Program-made: the position numbers and the translations under genes
Part shown: in pieces, positions 45,856 through 55,814 of the stretch
Layout: each line of letters opens with the position of its first letter
Numbering within the stretch: the first letter of the stretch is position 1
Assembly (NCBI RefSeq): GCF_001591105.1
Contig: NZ_BCUD01000001.1
Location: 62,001-126,000, forward strand
DNA from: Vibrio nereis NBRC 15637
GTDB lineage: Bacteria; Pseudomonadota; Gammaproteobacteria; Enterobacterales; Vibrionaceae
Direction of reading: 5' to 3'
DNA: 64,000 nt
Notes under the pieces: generated by a model
Seen by the model: the letters and a program-made list of their open reading frames with translations, nothing else
What the model was told of the DNA's origin: nothing
Databases searched by the model: none

Positions 45856-46433
45856 GTTTAGAAAGTCAGTCAGAAAAAACAGAACAGCCGACAAGAACAG
45901 ATATTCGACGTGAACGTTTACAAAACCGTTTAGAACCAGAAGTTCAAGCCTTTCGAGATTCACGTAAAACATTGCAACTGGCCACAATAAGTGCAGAAGG
46001 CATTCCAAACGCGACGTACGCACCATTCGCGTTTGACAGCCAAGCTTATTACATACTGGTAAGCGATATCGCCGCTCATGGGCGTAACCTTAAAACCAAC
46101 CGTAACGTGTCGATTTTAATGATCGAAGATGAAAGCGAGTGCAAGCAGATTTATGCGCGTAAGCGTCTGACCTTTGATACTCGTGCGGAGCTTGTAGAAA
46201 GAAATACCGAAGCCTGGCAACAAGGGGTGAATGTGCTGCAAACCCGCTTTGGCGACATTATCGAAAATTTGAGCCAACTGGGTGATTTTAACCTGTACCG
46301 CCTTGTTCCCGAGTCTGGTCGTTATGTCAAAGGTTTTGGTCAAGCGTTTGAAATATCTGGAAATGACTTGTTGGATTTTGTGCACCTGACGGAAGGGCAT
46401 GTCCAAAAAGAAAAAGAGCAAATGTCAAAGTAA
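45852..46433 (+). CDS. hutZ: Heme-degrading protein HutZ
   Basis: A 193-aa split-barrel (flavin-reductase-like/PNPOx fold) protein; V. cholerae HutZ binds heme and degrades it to release iron. Motifs are FRDSRKTLQLATISAEGIPNATYAPFAF and VSILMIEDESECKQIYARKRLTF. The C-terminal HLTEGHV contains the His that is the heme ligand in HutZ. Translationally coupled to hutX. Confidence 0.94.
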   Translation: MSLESQSEKTEQPTRTDIRRERLQNRLEPEVQAFRDSRKTLQLATISAEGIPNATYAPFAFDSQAYYILVSDIAAHGRNLKTNRNVSILMIEDESECKQIYARKRLTFDTRAELVERNTEAWQQGVNVLQTRFGDIIENLSQLGDFNLYRLVPESGRYVKGFGQAFEISGNDLLDFVHLTEGHVQKEKEQMSK

Positions 46434-46505
46434 TCCAGCCATTTTAGGGCTCATTAATAAAACATATAACAGCAGCCTTATTGTTTTTGTTAAACGGAAT
46501 AAATA

Positions 46506-48590
46506 ATGATTAAGCAAACTCAGTTAGCCCTCGTTATTGGCGGTCTGCTCTCCGCGCCTGCCATCGCAGAAGAAAGTGTGTCATTAGATGAAGTCGTGGT
46601 CTCTGCGACGCGTACCAATAGCCAACTCTTAGATACCGCAGCGTCAGTGACCGTCATTAGTGATGAAAACATCGAACAAGACATGATTACGGGCTTGGAC
46701 GACCTATTCAAATATACCCCGGGCGTCACCGTCGAAACCAATGCTCGCCAAGGTGTGCAAAGTATTAATATACGCGGCATTGAAGGCAACCGGATCAAAG
46801 CGCTGGTGGATGGCGTTGCTCAGGGTAACCAATTTGACTCTGGCAGTAATTTTGTTAATTCAGCTCGGGTAGAAATTGATACCGATTTGGTCAAATCGGT
46901 TGAGATTGTGAAAGGTGCCGCGTCGTCGTTACACGGCTCAGATGCGATTGGCGGTATTGTGGCGTTTGAGACAAAAGATCCCGCTGACTTTTTACGCGGA
47001 AAAGAGTTCGGTGGTTATGCCAAATTCAATTTCTCATCTGAAGACGACACGTTTAGTGAATCCATCGCTTTAGCCAATAAATCCGGAGAGTTAGAGTCTT
47101 TGGTGGCTTATACCAGACGAGACGGGAAAGAGCTTGATAACTTTGGTGATCGCCAAGAGATGGATGCGATTGCTAACAATCTGTTGGTTAAGTTGCAATA
47201 TCAACTCAACGGAGCCCACCGACTTGAGTTGAATGGTCATTACACTCATAACGAGGACAACGGCGATCAAGCATACAACGGGTACACCAATGCCTCGAGC
47301 GAAGACACAACAGAGCAGTTCCAAGGCGGCATTAAGCACATCTGGCAGGGGCAAAGTGCGGTGGCCGATTCTATTGCGTGGCAGCTTGATTGGCTGAGCA
47401 AAGAAGAAAACGGGGTAACGCATCGAATTGGAGAATCAGACCTCAATCATCAGCGTAAAGACTACCTCTATAAAGATGAAGGCTACCAATTCGATATCCA
47501 GTTTGATAAGTACTTAGCGTTAGGTCGTACTGAACACTATATCGTTTATGGGGCGTCTTACCTTGATAAAGACATTGAAAACGTAAACAAAGAATACAAT
47601 AGCATCGGTGGTGATAAGGACGTCTTTTACATTCCTTCCGCAACTGAACGCCGTTACGGTTTGTTCCTGCAAGATGAAATTACCGCGGGCAATTTCATCA
47701 TTACGCCTGGGGTACGCTATGACTCGTTCGAGACAGATCCGGGAGACACCAGTGATAACCCAAGTGGTAACGCTGATAACGAGTATAAGAAATTCTCTGA
47801 CTCCGCATTAACGGCTCGATTAGGTACTATCTACAAGCTGAATGAACAGCATCGATTATTTGCCCAGGTTAGCCAAGGCTTCCGTGCGCCGGATTTCCAA
47901 GAACTCTTCTATTCATACGGTAGCCCAAGAATGAGCTATTACAGTAAGCCGAACGCAAATCTGAAAGCAGAGGAGAGTACGTCTTACGAATTTGGCTGGC
48001 GTCATAATAATCAAATATCGAACAGTGAAGTTGCAGTCTTTTACAGCGATTACAAAAACTTCATTGAGCGGACGACAACGGGTCAATTTATGAATCCGGC
48101 TAACCCTGCAATTGTGCAGTATGAAAATATTGCGAAAGCGACGATTAAAGGGATCGAATTATCAAACCAACTCTCGTGGGATAGCTTTATGCCTGTCAGT
48201 GGCTTTAGTTCAAGGTTAGCAGCGGCGTATACCGAAGGTGAGGATGGCAATAATAACCCGCTAAACAGCGTCAACCCATGGAATGTGATGGCAGGAATTA
48301 ACTATGATTCCGATCATAATTGGGGGACATCGTTGAACCTCAACTACACCGCGGCCAAACGTCGAAGTGATATCAATGGCGATGACATTTTGCCGCTTAG
48401 CAGTGCGATGGTTGTTGATATGACGGCGTATTATAAGCCGCTCAAAGATCTCACGTTGCGAGCGGGTTTGTTTAACGTTGCAGATGAAGAGTATTACGAC
48501 TGGAATGACGTTAAAGACAGCACACTTGAGGACAAAGATCTCACCCAAGCGCGTCGTAACTGGTCGGTGACGGTTAAGTACGAATTTTAA
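46506..48590 (+). CDS. TonB-dependent heme receptor (HutA/HuvA type)
   Basis: A 694-aa outer-membrane receptor with a signal peptide (ending about PAIA/EE). Early VSLDEVVVSATRT contains the TonB box; the plug domain continues with LDDLFKYTPGVTVETNARQGVQSINIRGIEGNRIKALVDGV, and the 22-strand barrel ends in KYEF with terminal Phe. FRAP (459-462) and PNANL (482-486) mark the heme receptor group. No His lies between these boxes, where HemR-type receptors have one. Lies 72 bases after hutZ, likely in the same Fur-controlled operon. Confidence 0.9.
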   Translation: MIKQTQLALVIGGLLSAPAIAEESVSLDEVVVSATRTNSQLLDTAASVTVISDENIEQDMITGLDDLFKYTPGVTVETNARQGVQSINIRGIEGNRIKALVDGVAQGNQFDSGSNFVNSARVEIDTDLVKSVEIVKGAASSLHGSDAIGGIVAFETKDPADFLRGKEFGGYAKFNFSSEDDTFSESIALANKSGELESLVAYTRRDGKELDNFGDRQEMDAIANNLLVKLQYQLNGAHRLELNGHYTHNEDNGDQAYNGYTNASSEDTTEQFQGGIKHIWQGQSAVADSIAWQLDWLSKEENGVTHRIGESDLNHQRKDYLYKDEGYQFDIQFDKYLALGRTEHYIVYGASYLDKDIENVNKEYNSIGGDKDVFYIPSATERRYGLFLQDEITAGNFIITPGVRYDSFETDPGDTSDNPSGNADNEYKKFSDSALTARLGTIYKLNEQHRLFAQVSQGFRAPDFQELFYSYGSPRMSYYSKPNANLKAEESTSYEFGWRHNNQISNSEVAVFYSDYKNFIERTTTGQFMNPANPAIVQYENIAKATIKGIELSNQLSWDSFMPVSGFSSRLAAAYTEGEDGNNNPLNSVNPWNVMAGINYDSDHNWGTSLNLNYTAAKRRSDINGDDILPLSSAMVVDMTAYYKPLKDLTLRAGLFNVADEEYYDWNDVKDSTLEDKDLTQARRNWSVTVKYEF

Positions 48591-48602
48591 TTGTTCATCT
48601 TT

Positions 48603-48627
48603 GCTGGGCTATACGGTATAGCCCAGC
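48603..48627. terminator. Palindromic hairpin between heme receptor and dctD
   Basis: Near-perfect 25-bp palindrome with arms GCTGGGCTATAC / GTATAGCCCAGC around one G. It sits between convergent genes. T-tracts are poor on both sides, so termination could need help. Confidence 0.55.
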
Positions 48628-48635
48628 ATGCCAAA

Positions 48636-49976
48636 TTAGTCCCCTTTGTAATCGCTTTTATCCAAACCGTATTTCTGCATTTTGTCATACAGTGTCTTTC
48701 TTGCGACTTGAAGAATGTCCAACGCTTCGTTGATGCGCCCATTACAGCTGGAAAGCGCTTGCTCGATGATGGTCTTTTCGAACTCTGCCACCTGTACGGC
48801 AAGTGGTGTCGAAATTTGCGAGGGCGACTCTGGGTTTAAATGCCCAAGATTGCCAAGTAGTACGAATCGCTCTGCACTGTTTCTTAATTCACGCACATTA
48901 CCTGGCCAATCGTGGCTCATTAACGTTTGCAAATCTGCCTCGGGCAGTACATTGGCCGCTTTGCCATAACGTGAAGCCGCAACTAACAGAAAATGATGGA
49001 ATAGGGCTGGAATGTCTTCTTTTCGTTGCCGAAGCGGCGGCAAATCTAGGGTTACGACGTTTAAGCGGTAATAGAGGTCTTCACGAAATGTGCCTTCCTG
49101 CGCGGCTTTTTTTAGGTCAGATTTGGTGGCGGCAATCACACGAATATCGACAGGGATCAACTCGTTCGAACCGACGCGTTCAATCACTCGTTCTTGCAGT
49201 ACCCGCAGCAGCCGAATTTGAGCTTGCATCGGCATTGACTCAATCTCATCTAAAAACAGTGTGCCGCCTTGTGCATGTTCAAACTTACCAATACGTTTGG
49301 CGTCTGCGCCCGTGAACGCGCCTTTCTCGTGCCCATAGAGCTCGCTCTCAATCAGATTCTCCGGCACCGCGCCGCAGTTGATCGCAACGAAATTGGCGTC
49401 TCGGCGTGAGCTTTGTTCATGGATGGAACGAGCAAATAGCTCTTTACCTGTTCCGGTTTCACCAAACAGTAGAATGTCCGCATTGGTATCGGCGATATGT
49501 AATATGGTATCGCGCAACACGCCAATGGCGGGTGTGTCACCAATAATTCTTGGGCCAAGGGTTTGGCTTGCTTTCAGGCTGCGCTTAAGCTCTTGGTTTT
49601 CTAACGTTAGCTCGCGTTTTTCCAACGCACGTTTGGTGGTGTCGATCAGGCGATCAATCGCGAACGGTTTTTCGATAAAGTCGTAGGCACCATTTTGTAG
49701 CGCGTTAACCGCCATCGAAATGTCACCATGGCCCGTAATTAAGATAACCGGCACATCGCTGTCTTGGTTTATAACAGTCGAAAGCAGGTTTTCGCCCGAT
49801 AAACCGGGCAAGCAAATATCCGTTATTACGACTTTAGGCAAGCCTTGTTGTTTTATCGCCAGCATTGCATCCTCCGCGCTGGCAAAAAATTGCGCGGAAA
49901 TCTCCTCCAGCTCAAAGCTTTGTTCTATGGCTAGGCGAATGTCACTTTCATCGTCGATAAAAAATACGTCGTCCAT
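48636..49976 (-). CDS. dctD: C4-dicarboxylate sigma-54 response regulator DctD
   Basis: A 446-aa NtrC-family activator. The receiver domain has phospho-acceptor Asp53 (VVITDICLPGL). The AAA+ domain has Walker A GETGTGKE (172-179) and the sigma-54 contact loop GAFTGA (219-224). The Fis-like helix-turn-helix is at the C-terminus (INEALDILQVARKTLYDKM). It should activate the sigma-54 promoter of dctPQM after phosphorylation by DctB. The ATG shares one base with the dctB stop (TGATG). Confidence 0.93.
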   Translation of the reverse strand: MDDVFFIDDESDIRLAIEQSFELEEISAQFFASAEDAMLAIKQQGLPKVVITDICLPGLSGENLLSTVINQDSDVPVILITGHGDISMAVNALQNGAYDFIEKPFAIDRLIDTTKRALEKRELTLENQELKRSLKASQTLGPRIIGDTPAIGVLRDTILHIADTNADILLFGETGTGKELFARSIHEQSSRRDANFVAINCGAVPENLIESELYGHEKGAFTGADAKRIGKFEHAQGGTLFLDEIESMPMQAQIRLLRVLQERVIERVGSNELIPVDIRVIAATKSDLKKAAQEGTFREDLYYRLNVVTLDLPPLRQRKEDIPALFHHFLLVAASRYGKAANVLPEADLQTLMSHDWPGNVRELRNSAERFVLLGNLGHLNPESPSQISTPLAVQVAEFEKTIIEQALSSCNGRINEALDILQVARKTLYDKMQKYGLDKSDYKGD

Positions 49977-51784
49977 CAACTGTCCTTAGCTGTTTTGGTT
50001 TGATTGGCGTTCACTAATGGCAGGGTAATGGTAAACCTTGCTCCGCCTAAAGGGGACTCTCCAACAGAAAGTGTCCCTTTCATGGTTTCAATAATTTGTT
50101 GGGAAATAGACAGACCAAGACCAAGGCCATTTTTCTTGGTAGTGAAAAATGGTTCGAATAAATGCTGAGCTTGTGTTTCGGTAATCCCTGGGCCGTTATC
50201 GTCTATGTGAATAGCTATTCCGCTATCTTGCTGTTGAATCGTTAGCTGAACAAGCCGCTCAGACATATCTTCAACCGCCTGAGCTGCGTTGGTAATAAGG
50301 TTAATTAACACCTGTTCAACCTGAATGGCATTCACTTCTACTAAGCCAAGCGTAGGCTCGACATCAGCAATAAACTCAACGCGATTGGCTTTGATTTGCG
50401 GTGCCAGCAATTCCCGCGCTGAAATAATAATAGGCGCGAGATCCTGAACGCTCACGTCGCGGCTGTCTGACTTGCGCGTAAATGATTTTAGCTGGCTGCT
50501 GATTTTTGCCATTCGGTCGGTGAGGTTTGAAATCCTGCTTAGGTTGTCATCGACACGGTCATATTTTTGTTTACTTAAAAAACGTCGGCCATTGTCGGCA
50601 AAGCTGCGTATCGCCGCTAATGGATTGTTCAGTTCATGGCTGATGCTGGCGGACATTTGCCCTAAAACCGCCAGTTTTGCCGCTTGGATCAGCTCATCTT
50701 GCGTGTGTCTCAGCGTTTGTTCGGTTCGGGTTCGCTCTAAAATTTCAGCTTGCAGCTCAGACGTGCGCTCCAGTACAAGAAACTCCAGCTTTTGCTTTGA
50801 TTCTGACTGCAATTGTTCAAATTGACGCTTTTTCAATTGTCTCTGATAAGACAGTTGTAAGGTCAAAAATGCAACAACAAAGACAAGGGTCATCACCATC
50901 GCGAAGCTTAGCGTGTGCCAGAACAAGGTCATTTTCTCGGTCAGCACTCGAATGGTTAAATCGATACTAGGAAACTGACGGCTTGAAATAATGTAGTCCC
51001 CCTTGATCCAACCAATATCAGGGTTTCGAAGTACCGTTGCCGGTTCGTTGAGGGATCCAAATAGTCCTAACGAGAGGATGTCGGTATCAAGATACTGACG
51101 GCTCGCACTTATTTTTAAACGTTCTTCTTCGCTGAGTGGTGTCAGGCTTTTGAACAACCAGTTAGGGTTACTCGACATAAAGATAACGTTGTGGCTGTCT
51201 GTGGCAACGAAGGTATTGGTACGACTTTTCCAGTTTCCTTCAATGGCTGTTAGATCCATTTTAACCACAATCACGCCAACAATATCGGCGGCATAAACGA
51301 CCGGGTACGAATAATAGTAACCACGCTGGCCGGACGTTGAGCCTAAAGCAAAATACTGGCTTGCATTTCCTTTAATGGCGTTAGAAAAGTACGGGCGCCA
51401 AGCGAAGTTAATTCCGACAAATGAACGGTCTAAATCCCAGTTGCTGGCTGCTATCGTGTTCCCCCACTGATCTAAAAGATAGGTATCAGCGGCTTGAATT
51501 ATCTCGTTTACGTTCTTTAAGTAGCGGTTTGTCAGGTCGATTTGCGCTGGGTTTGTCGGTTGTTTCAGTGCTGAAATCAGCTCATTATCTTTTGCCAGTA
51601 GTTGAGGTAAGTGCGCGTATTTATCTAGCTTTGACGATATGTTGCTCGCAAAACGATCCAGTTGAGCCTGATGTTCCTCCAGAAGAGACTGGTGGTGATA
51701 GTCCCAAATAGATTGAGAACCAACAAGCAAACACATTAGATAGAATAAGAACAAATACAGATTTGCCCGGCGAAATGGCGACAT
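49976..51784 (-). CDS. dctB: C4-dicarboxylate sensor histidine kinase DctB
   Basis: A 602-aa inner-membrane kinase. Helix 1 is at about 8-27, then a periplasmic double-PDC (dCache) sensor (FVGINFAWRPYFSNAIKGNASQYFALGSTSGQRGYYYSYPV), helix 2 at about 285-307, a coiled coil, the phospho-acceptor His in SISHELNNPLAAIRSFADNG, and ATPase boxes NLITNAAQAVED, DNGPGI and GLGLGLSISQQI. Senses external dicarboxylates and phosphorylates DctD, with which it is translationally coupled. Confidence 0.93.
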   Translation of the reverse strand: MSPFRRANLYLFLFYLMCLLVGSQSIWDYHHQSLLEEHQAQLDRFASNISSKLDKYAHLPQLLAKDNELISALKQPTNPAQIDLTNRYLKNVNEIIQAADTYLLDQWGNTIAASNWDLDRSFVGINFAWRPYFSNAIKGNASQYFALGSTSGQRGYYYSYPVVYAADIVGVIVVKMDLTAIEGNWKSRTNTFVATDSHNVIFMSSNPNWLFKSLTPLSEEERLKISASRQYLDTDILSLGLFGSLNEPATVLRNPDIGWIKGDYIISSRQFPSIDLTIRVLTEKMTLFWHTLSFAMVMTLVFVVAFLTLQLSYQRQLKKRQFEQLQSESKQKLEFLVLERTSELQAEILERTRTEQTLRHTQDELIQAAKLAVLGQMSASISHELNNPLAAIRSFADNGRRFLSKQKYDRVDDNLSRISNLTDRMAKISSQLKSFTRKSDSRDVSVQDLAPIIISARELLAPQIKANRVEFIADVEPTLGLVEVNAIQVEQVLINLITNAAQAVEDMSERLVQLTIQQQDSGIAIHIDDNGPGITETQAQHLFEPFFTTKKNGLGLGLSISQQIIETMKGTLSVGESPLGGARFTITLPLVNANQTKTAKDS

Positions 51785-52283
51785 AACCTTCCCTGGTAAG
51801 GCACAACAACAGGTATATAGAGTAATGGGTTTTGTTAAGAGAGTGTTTATCTCTGTAATAAAAATGAGGAATAAAACCGGACTTAGATCTAGTTTTATTC
51901 TTTAAATTGAAAAAAATTCTAGTTTCTCTTGAAAAAGCCTTTAATGTCCCCATTTCTGAAACTGCTAATGACAATATTGCTGATTTTTTTAGCAGTTAAA
52001 TGGGTTTTTAGGGTAATGCCCTTGGTATTCTTGGGATCGGCTCGACAGCTATCGACTAGGTCGGTAGAATGCTGCGTCTAAATTTTTATCCTGAGGCTAA
52101 TCAGAGATACCTTTAGCGAATTGAGTTCGAGAAGATATCGCTCATTAGTCCGATAACTGATTCATTCGGTTATCGATACTCGATATACAAAGAGTACTCA
52201 CAGAGTACAAACAAGGATGGGTCCTTATTGCTTAAGGGCACATAAGCTCAGCCAAACTGAGCCAGTTTTGAGGTTAAAGAATA
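51785..52283 (+). other. dctB-tig divergent region and tig leader
   Basis: About 500 bp, no gene seen. It contains two hairpins in the presumed tig 5' UTR: CGATAAC / GTTATCG (52151-52175) and GCTCAG / CTGAGC (52246-52262), the latter just 21 bases before the tig ATG. The short repeat GAGTAC occurs twice between them. No tRNA fold is apparent. Confidence 0.5.
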
Positions 52284-53588
52284 ATGCAAGTTACTGTTGA
52301 AACTCTAGAGGGCCTAGAGCGCCGTCTTAACATTACTGTTCCAGCTGCAAACATCGAAGACGCTGTAACAGCTGAACTACGCAACATCGCTAAAAACCGT
52401 CGTTTTGATGGTTTCCGTAAAGGCAAAGTGCCTCTAAAAATGGTTGCGAAGATGTACGGCAAAGCAGTACGTCAAGATGTGATGGGCGAAGTAATGCAAC
52501 GTCACTTCATCGAAGCGATCGTTAAAGAGAAAATCAACCCAGCAGGCGCACCAACTTTTGCTCCAGTTGAAAATAAAGAAGGTGAAGACCTAGTATTTAA
52601 CGCAACTTTTGAAGTTTACCCAGAAGTTGAGCTAAAAGGCCTAGAGAACATCACTGTTGAAAAACCAACAACTGAAGTTCAAGACGCTGACGTTGAAGAG
52701 ATGATCGAAACTCTACGCAAGCAACAAGCTGGTTGGGTTGAAGTAGAAGAAGCGGCTGAAGAAGGCAAGCGTGCTACTATCGATTTCGTTGGTTCTATCG
52801 ACGGTGAGGAGTTCGAAGGCGGCAAAGCTGAGAACTTCCCACTAGAAATGGGCGCAGGTCGCATGATCCCTGGTTTTGAAGACGGTATCGCAGGCAAGAC
52901 TGCTGGTATGGAATTCGAAATCGACGTGACTTTCCCAGAAGATTACCACGCTGAAAACCTAAAAGGTAAAGCGGCGAAATTCGCGATCAAAGTAAACAAA
53001 GTTGAAGCGCGTGAGCTTCCTGAACTAAACGACGAGTTCGTTTCTAAGTTTGGTGTTGCAGAAGGCGGCGTTGACGCACTTAAAGCTGAAGTTCGTAAGA
53101 ACATGGAACGTGAGCTTAAGCAAGCAATCAAGAACCGCATCAAAGAGCAAGCTCTTGACGGCCTTGTTAAAGAGAACGACATCGACGTTCCTGCGGCACT
53201 TATCGATCAAGAAATCGGTACTCTACGTCAACAAGCTGCTCAGCGTTTTGGTGGTAACCCAGAAGCTGCTGCTCAACTTCCACGTGAACTGTTCGAAGAA
53301 CAAGCTAAGCGTCGCGTAGTTGTTGGTCTTCTACTTGGTGAAGTAATCAAGTCTGAAGAGCTAAAAGCTGATGACGAGAAAGTGAAAGCGATTATCGAAG
53401 AAATGGCGACAGCATACGAAGATCCATCTGAAGTTATTGCTTACTACGAGCAAAACCAACAGATGATGGACAACATGCGTAACGTTGCTCTAGAAGAGCA
53501 AGCTATCGACGCTATCATCGCTAAAGCACAGGTTTCTGAAAAAGAAGTTAGCTTCAACGAGCTAATGAACCAGCAACCAGCTGCTTAA
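52284..53588 (+). CDS. tig: Trigger factor (ribosome-associated chaperone)
   Basis: A 434-aa chaperone that binds the ribosome exit tunnel and nascent chains. The N-terminal domain has the ribosome-docking signature GFRKGKVP (residues about 44-51). The middle FKBP-type PPIase domain has [36 protein letters not shown]. The C-terminal half is helical. Heads tig-clpP-clpX-lon, as in most gammaproteobacteria. Codon use is highly biased. Confidence 0.97.
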   Translation: MQVTVETLEGLERRLNITVPAANIEDAVTAELRNIAKNRRFDGFRKGKVPLKMVAKMYGKAVRQDVMGEVMQRHFIEAIVKEKINPAGAPTFAPVENKEGEDLVFNATFEVYPEVELKGLENITVEKPTTEVQDADVEEMIETLRKQQAGWVEVEEAAEEGKRATIDFVGSIDGEEFEGGKAENFPLEMGAGRMIPGFEDGIAGKTAGMEFEIDVTFPEDYHAENLKGKAAKFAIKVNKVEARELPELNDEFVSKFGVAEGGVDALKAEVRKNMERELKQAIKNRIKEQALDGLVKENDIDVPAALIDQEIGTLRQQAAQRFGGNPEAAAQLPRELFEEQAKRRVVVGLLLGEVIKSEELKADDEKVKAIIEEMATAYEDPSEVIAYYEQNQQMMDNMRNVALEEQAIDAIIAKAQVSEKEVSFNELMNQQPAA

Positions 53589-53639
53589 TCAGCAAGTTCT
53601 CGCGTAGAAGGTTGACTTAGCGTTAACTATTCTGCTAAC

Positions 53640-53680
53640 AATGGTCCGCATGATAATAATCATCCGGGCCATTTATTTTA
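53640..53680 (+). terminator. Terminator between tig and clpP
   Basis: Long imperfect stem from AATGGTCCG to CGGGCCATT with inner ATGAT / ATCAT, followed by TATTTTA. One mismatch and one G-U pair are present. Confidence 0.7.
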
Positions 53681-53693
53681 GGGACATAAGAAT

Positions 53694-54317
53694 ATGAGCT
53701 ACCAAGAAAAAAATGCAATGTCGCCAATTATGAACGCACTCGTACCAATGGTGGTTGAACAAACTTCCCGTGGTGAACGTTCTTACGATATTTACTCGCG
53801 TCTGCTAAAAGAGCGAATCATTTTCTTGACTGGTCAAGTCGAAGACAACATGGCGAACCTAGTGGTTGCCCAACTTCTTTTCCTTGAGTCAGAGAACCCA
53901 GATAAAGATATTTTCCTATATATCAACTCGCCGGGTGGCAGTGTGACTGCGGGTATGTCTATCTACGACACTATGCAGTTCATCAAACCGAACGTAAGTA
54001 CCTTATGTACTGGTCAAGCTTGTTCAATGGGTGCTTTCCTATTAGCGGGTGGTGCACCAGGCAAGCGTTACGTCCTTCCTAACTCTCGCGTCATGATTCA
54101 CCAACCACTAGGTGGCTTCCAAGGCCAAGCATCTGATATTCAGATCCACGCACAAGAGATCTTGTCTATTAAGAGCAAGCTGAACACGTTGCTTGCAGAG
54201 CACACTGGTCAACCTATGGAAGTGATTGAACGAGACACGGATCGCGATAATTTCATGTCTGCAGAGCAAGCAGTTGAATACGGTCTGGTTGATGCGGTAT
54301 TAAGCCATCGCAGCTAG
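53694..54317 (+). CDS. clpP: ATP-dependent Clp protease proteolytic subunit
   Basis: A 207-aa serine protease subunit forming the two-ring barrel that works with ClpX or ClpA. The catalytic triad Ser111 (GQACSMGAF), His136 (MIHQPLGG) and Asp185 is all present. The N-terminal [11 protein letters not shown]... is a propeptide removed autocatalytically. It lies 84 bases upstream of clpX. Confidence 0.97.
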   Translation: MSYQEKNAMSPIMNALVPMVVEQTSRGERSYDIYSRLLKERIIFLTGQVEDNMANLVVAQLLFLESENPDKDIFLYINSPGGSVTAGMSIYDTMQFIKPNVSTLCTGQACSMGAFLLAGGAPGKRYVLPNSRVMIHQPLGGFQGQASDIQIHAQEILSIKSKLNTLLAEHTGQPMEVIERDTDRDNFMSAEQAVEYGLVDAVLSHRS

Positions 54318-54401
54318 GAATTGATAGTAATTGTTTAGCGCAATTCGGCTTAAATTGATATACACTCAAATCATAAAGAGTAAAGGCTAAGAGGTTAGCG
54401 A

Positions 54402-55685
54402 ATGACAGACAAAAGCAAAGAGAGTGGTAGTGGTAAGCTTCTTTACTGCTCTTTCTGCGGTAAAAGCCAGCACGAAGTTCGCAAGCTAATCGCCGGTCCA
54501 TCCGTCTATATTTGTGATGAATGTGTCGACTTATGTAATGACATTATTCGTGAAGAAATCAAAGATGTTCTTCCTAAGAAACAATCTGAGGCACTACCAA
54601 CGCCAAGAGAGATTCGTGAACATCTAGATGAATACGTGATTGGTCAAGATTACGCTAAGAAAGTGCTAGCGGTAGCCGTTTACAACCACTACAAGCGTTT
54701 ACGTAACGGAGATACGACAAGTGAAGGTGTTGAGCTTGGTAAAAGTAACATCCTTCTGATCGGTCCTACGGGTAGTGGTAAGACGCTATTGGCCGAAACA
54801 CTGGCTCGTCTCCTAGATGTACCTTTCACAATGGCAGATGCAACAACACTTACCGAAGCGGGTTACGTTGGTGAAGACGTTGAAAACATCATCCAGAAGC
54901 TTCTGCAAAAATGTGACTACGATGTAGCAAAAGCAGAGCGTGGCATTGTGTACATTGATGAGATCGACAAGATTTCACGTAAGGCTGAGAACCCATCTAT
55001 TACGCGTGACGTATCGGGTGAAGGTGTTCAGCAAGCGTTACTAAAACTTATCGAAGGCACAGTTGCTTCTGTTCCACCACAAGGTGGTCGTAAGCACCCT
55101 CAGCAAGAGTTCCTACAAGTAGATACATCGAAGATTCTATTTATCTGTGGTGGTGCGTTTGCAGGCCTTGATAAAGTGATTGACCAACGTGTCGCGACGG
55201 GTACTGGTATTGGCTTTGGCGCAGAAGTTCGCTCTAAAGACGAAAGTAAGACGGTGGGTGAGCTATTCACTCAAGTTGAACCAGAAGATTTAGTGAAATA
55301 CGGTCTTATCCCCGAGTTTATCGGTCGTCTGCCAGTAACAACAACACTGACAGAGCTGGATGAAGATGCACTAATCCAAATTTTGTGTGAGCCTAAGAAT
55401 GCACTTACTAAGCAGTATGCGGCATTGTTTGAACTCGAAAATGCAGAATTGGAATTCCGCGAAGATGCACTGCGAGCTATTGCGAAAAAAGCAATGGAAC
55501 GTAAAACAGGTGCACGTGGTTTGCGTTCTATCTTAGAAGGCATTTTGCTTGAAACCATGTATGAATTGCCATCAATGGATGACGTCAGCAAAGTAGTTAT
55601 CGACGAGTCAGTAATTAAAGGTGAATCAGATCCACTTCTGATTTACAGCAACTCTGATAACCAAGCTGCAGGTGCAGAATCTTAA
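54402..55685 (+). CDS. clpX: ATP-dependent Clp protease ATP-binding subunit ClpX
   Basis: A 427-aa hexameric AAA+ unfoldase feeding substrates to ClpP. The N-terminal zinc-binding domain has CSFCGKSQ and CDECVDLC. Walker A is GPTGSGKT, Walker B is [10 protein letters not shown], pore loop GYVGED, sensor ARG in [12 protein letters not shown], and the IGF-type ClpP-docking loop is in TGIGFGAEV. Followed by a strong terminator. Confidence 0.97.
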   Translation: MTDKSKESGSGKLLYCSFCGKSQHEVRKLIAGPSVYICDECVDLCNDIIREEIKDVLPKKQSEALPTPREIREHLDEYVIGQDYAKKVLAVAVYNHYKRLRNGDTTSEGVELGKSNILLIGPTGSGKTLLAETLARLLDVPFTMADATTLTEAGYVGEDVENIIQKLLQKCDYDVAKAERGIVYIDEIDKISRKAENPSITRDVSGEGVQQALLKLIEGTVASVPPQGGRKHPQQEFLQVDTSKILFICGGAFAGLDKVIDQRVATGTGIGFGAEVRSKDESKTVGELFTQVEPEDLVKYGLIPEFIGRLPVTTTLTELDEDALIQILCEPKNALTKQYAALFELENAELEFREDALRAIAKKAMERKTGARGLRSILEGILLETMYELPSMDDVSKVVIDESVIKGESDPLLIYSNSDNQAAGAES

Positions 55686-55713
55686 TCAGATTCACATAAA
55701 TTACTAAATCAAA

Positions 55714-55745
55714 GAAGGAGGCTATCAAATGCCTCCTTTTTTTTA
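55714..55745 (+). terminator. Terminator after clpX
   Basis: AAGGAGGC / GCCTCCTT with an eight-base loop followed by eight T. Confidence 0.85.
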
Positions 55746-55752
55746 TTCTTTC

Positions 55753-55781
55753 ATTGAATCCAACCAATTAGCCCCCATATA
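55753..55781 (+). promoter_or_regulatory. Sigma-32 heat-shock promoter of lon
   Basis: ATTGAAT (-35, consensus CTTGAAA), 13 bases, then CCCCATAT (-10, consensus CCCCATNT), ending about 35 bases before the lon ATG. lon is a sigma-32 gene in E. coli. Confidence 0.7.
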
Positions 55782-55814
55782 CTGCTCATAAGACTAAGCG
55801 GAAGAGAGAAGAAT

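Noticed and set aside
48803..49315. 170-codon open frame on the plus strand
   Set aside because: Antisense within dctD, whose REC, AAA+ and HTH motifs are unambiguous.
51621..51974. 117-codon minus-strand frame crossing the dctB start
   Set aside because: It overlaps the dctB 5' end in another frame; dctB has the family-like N-terminal helix and sensor domain.
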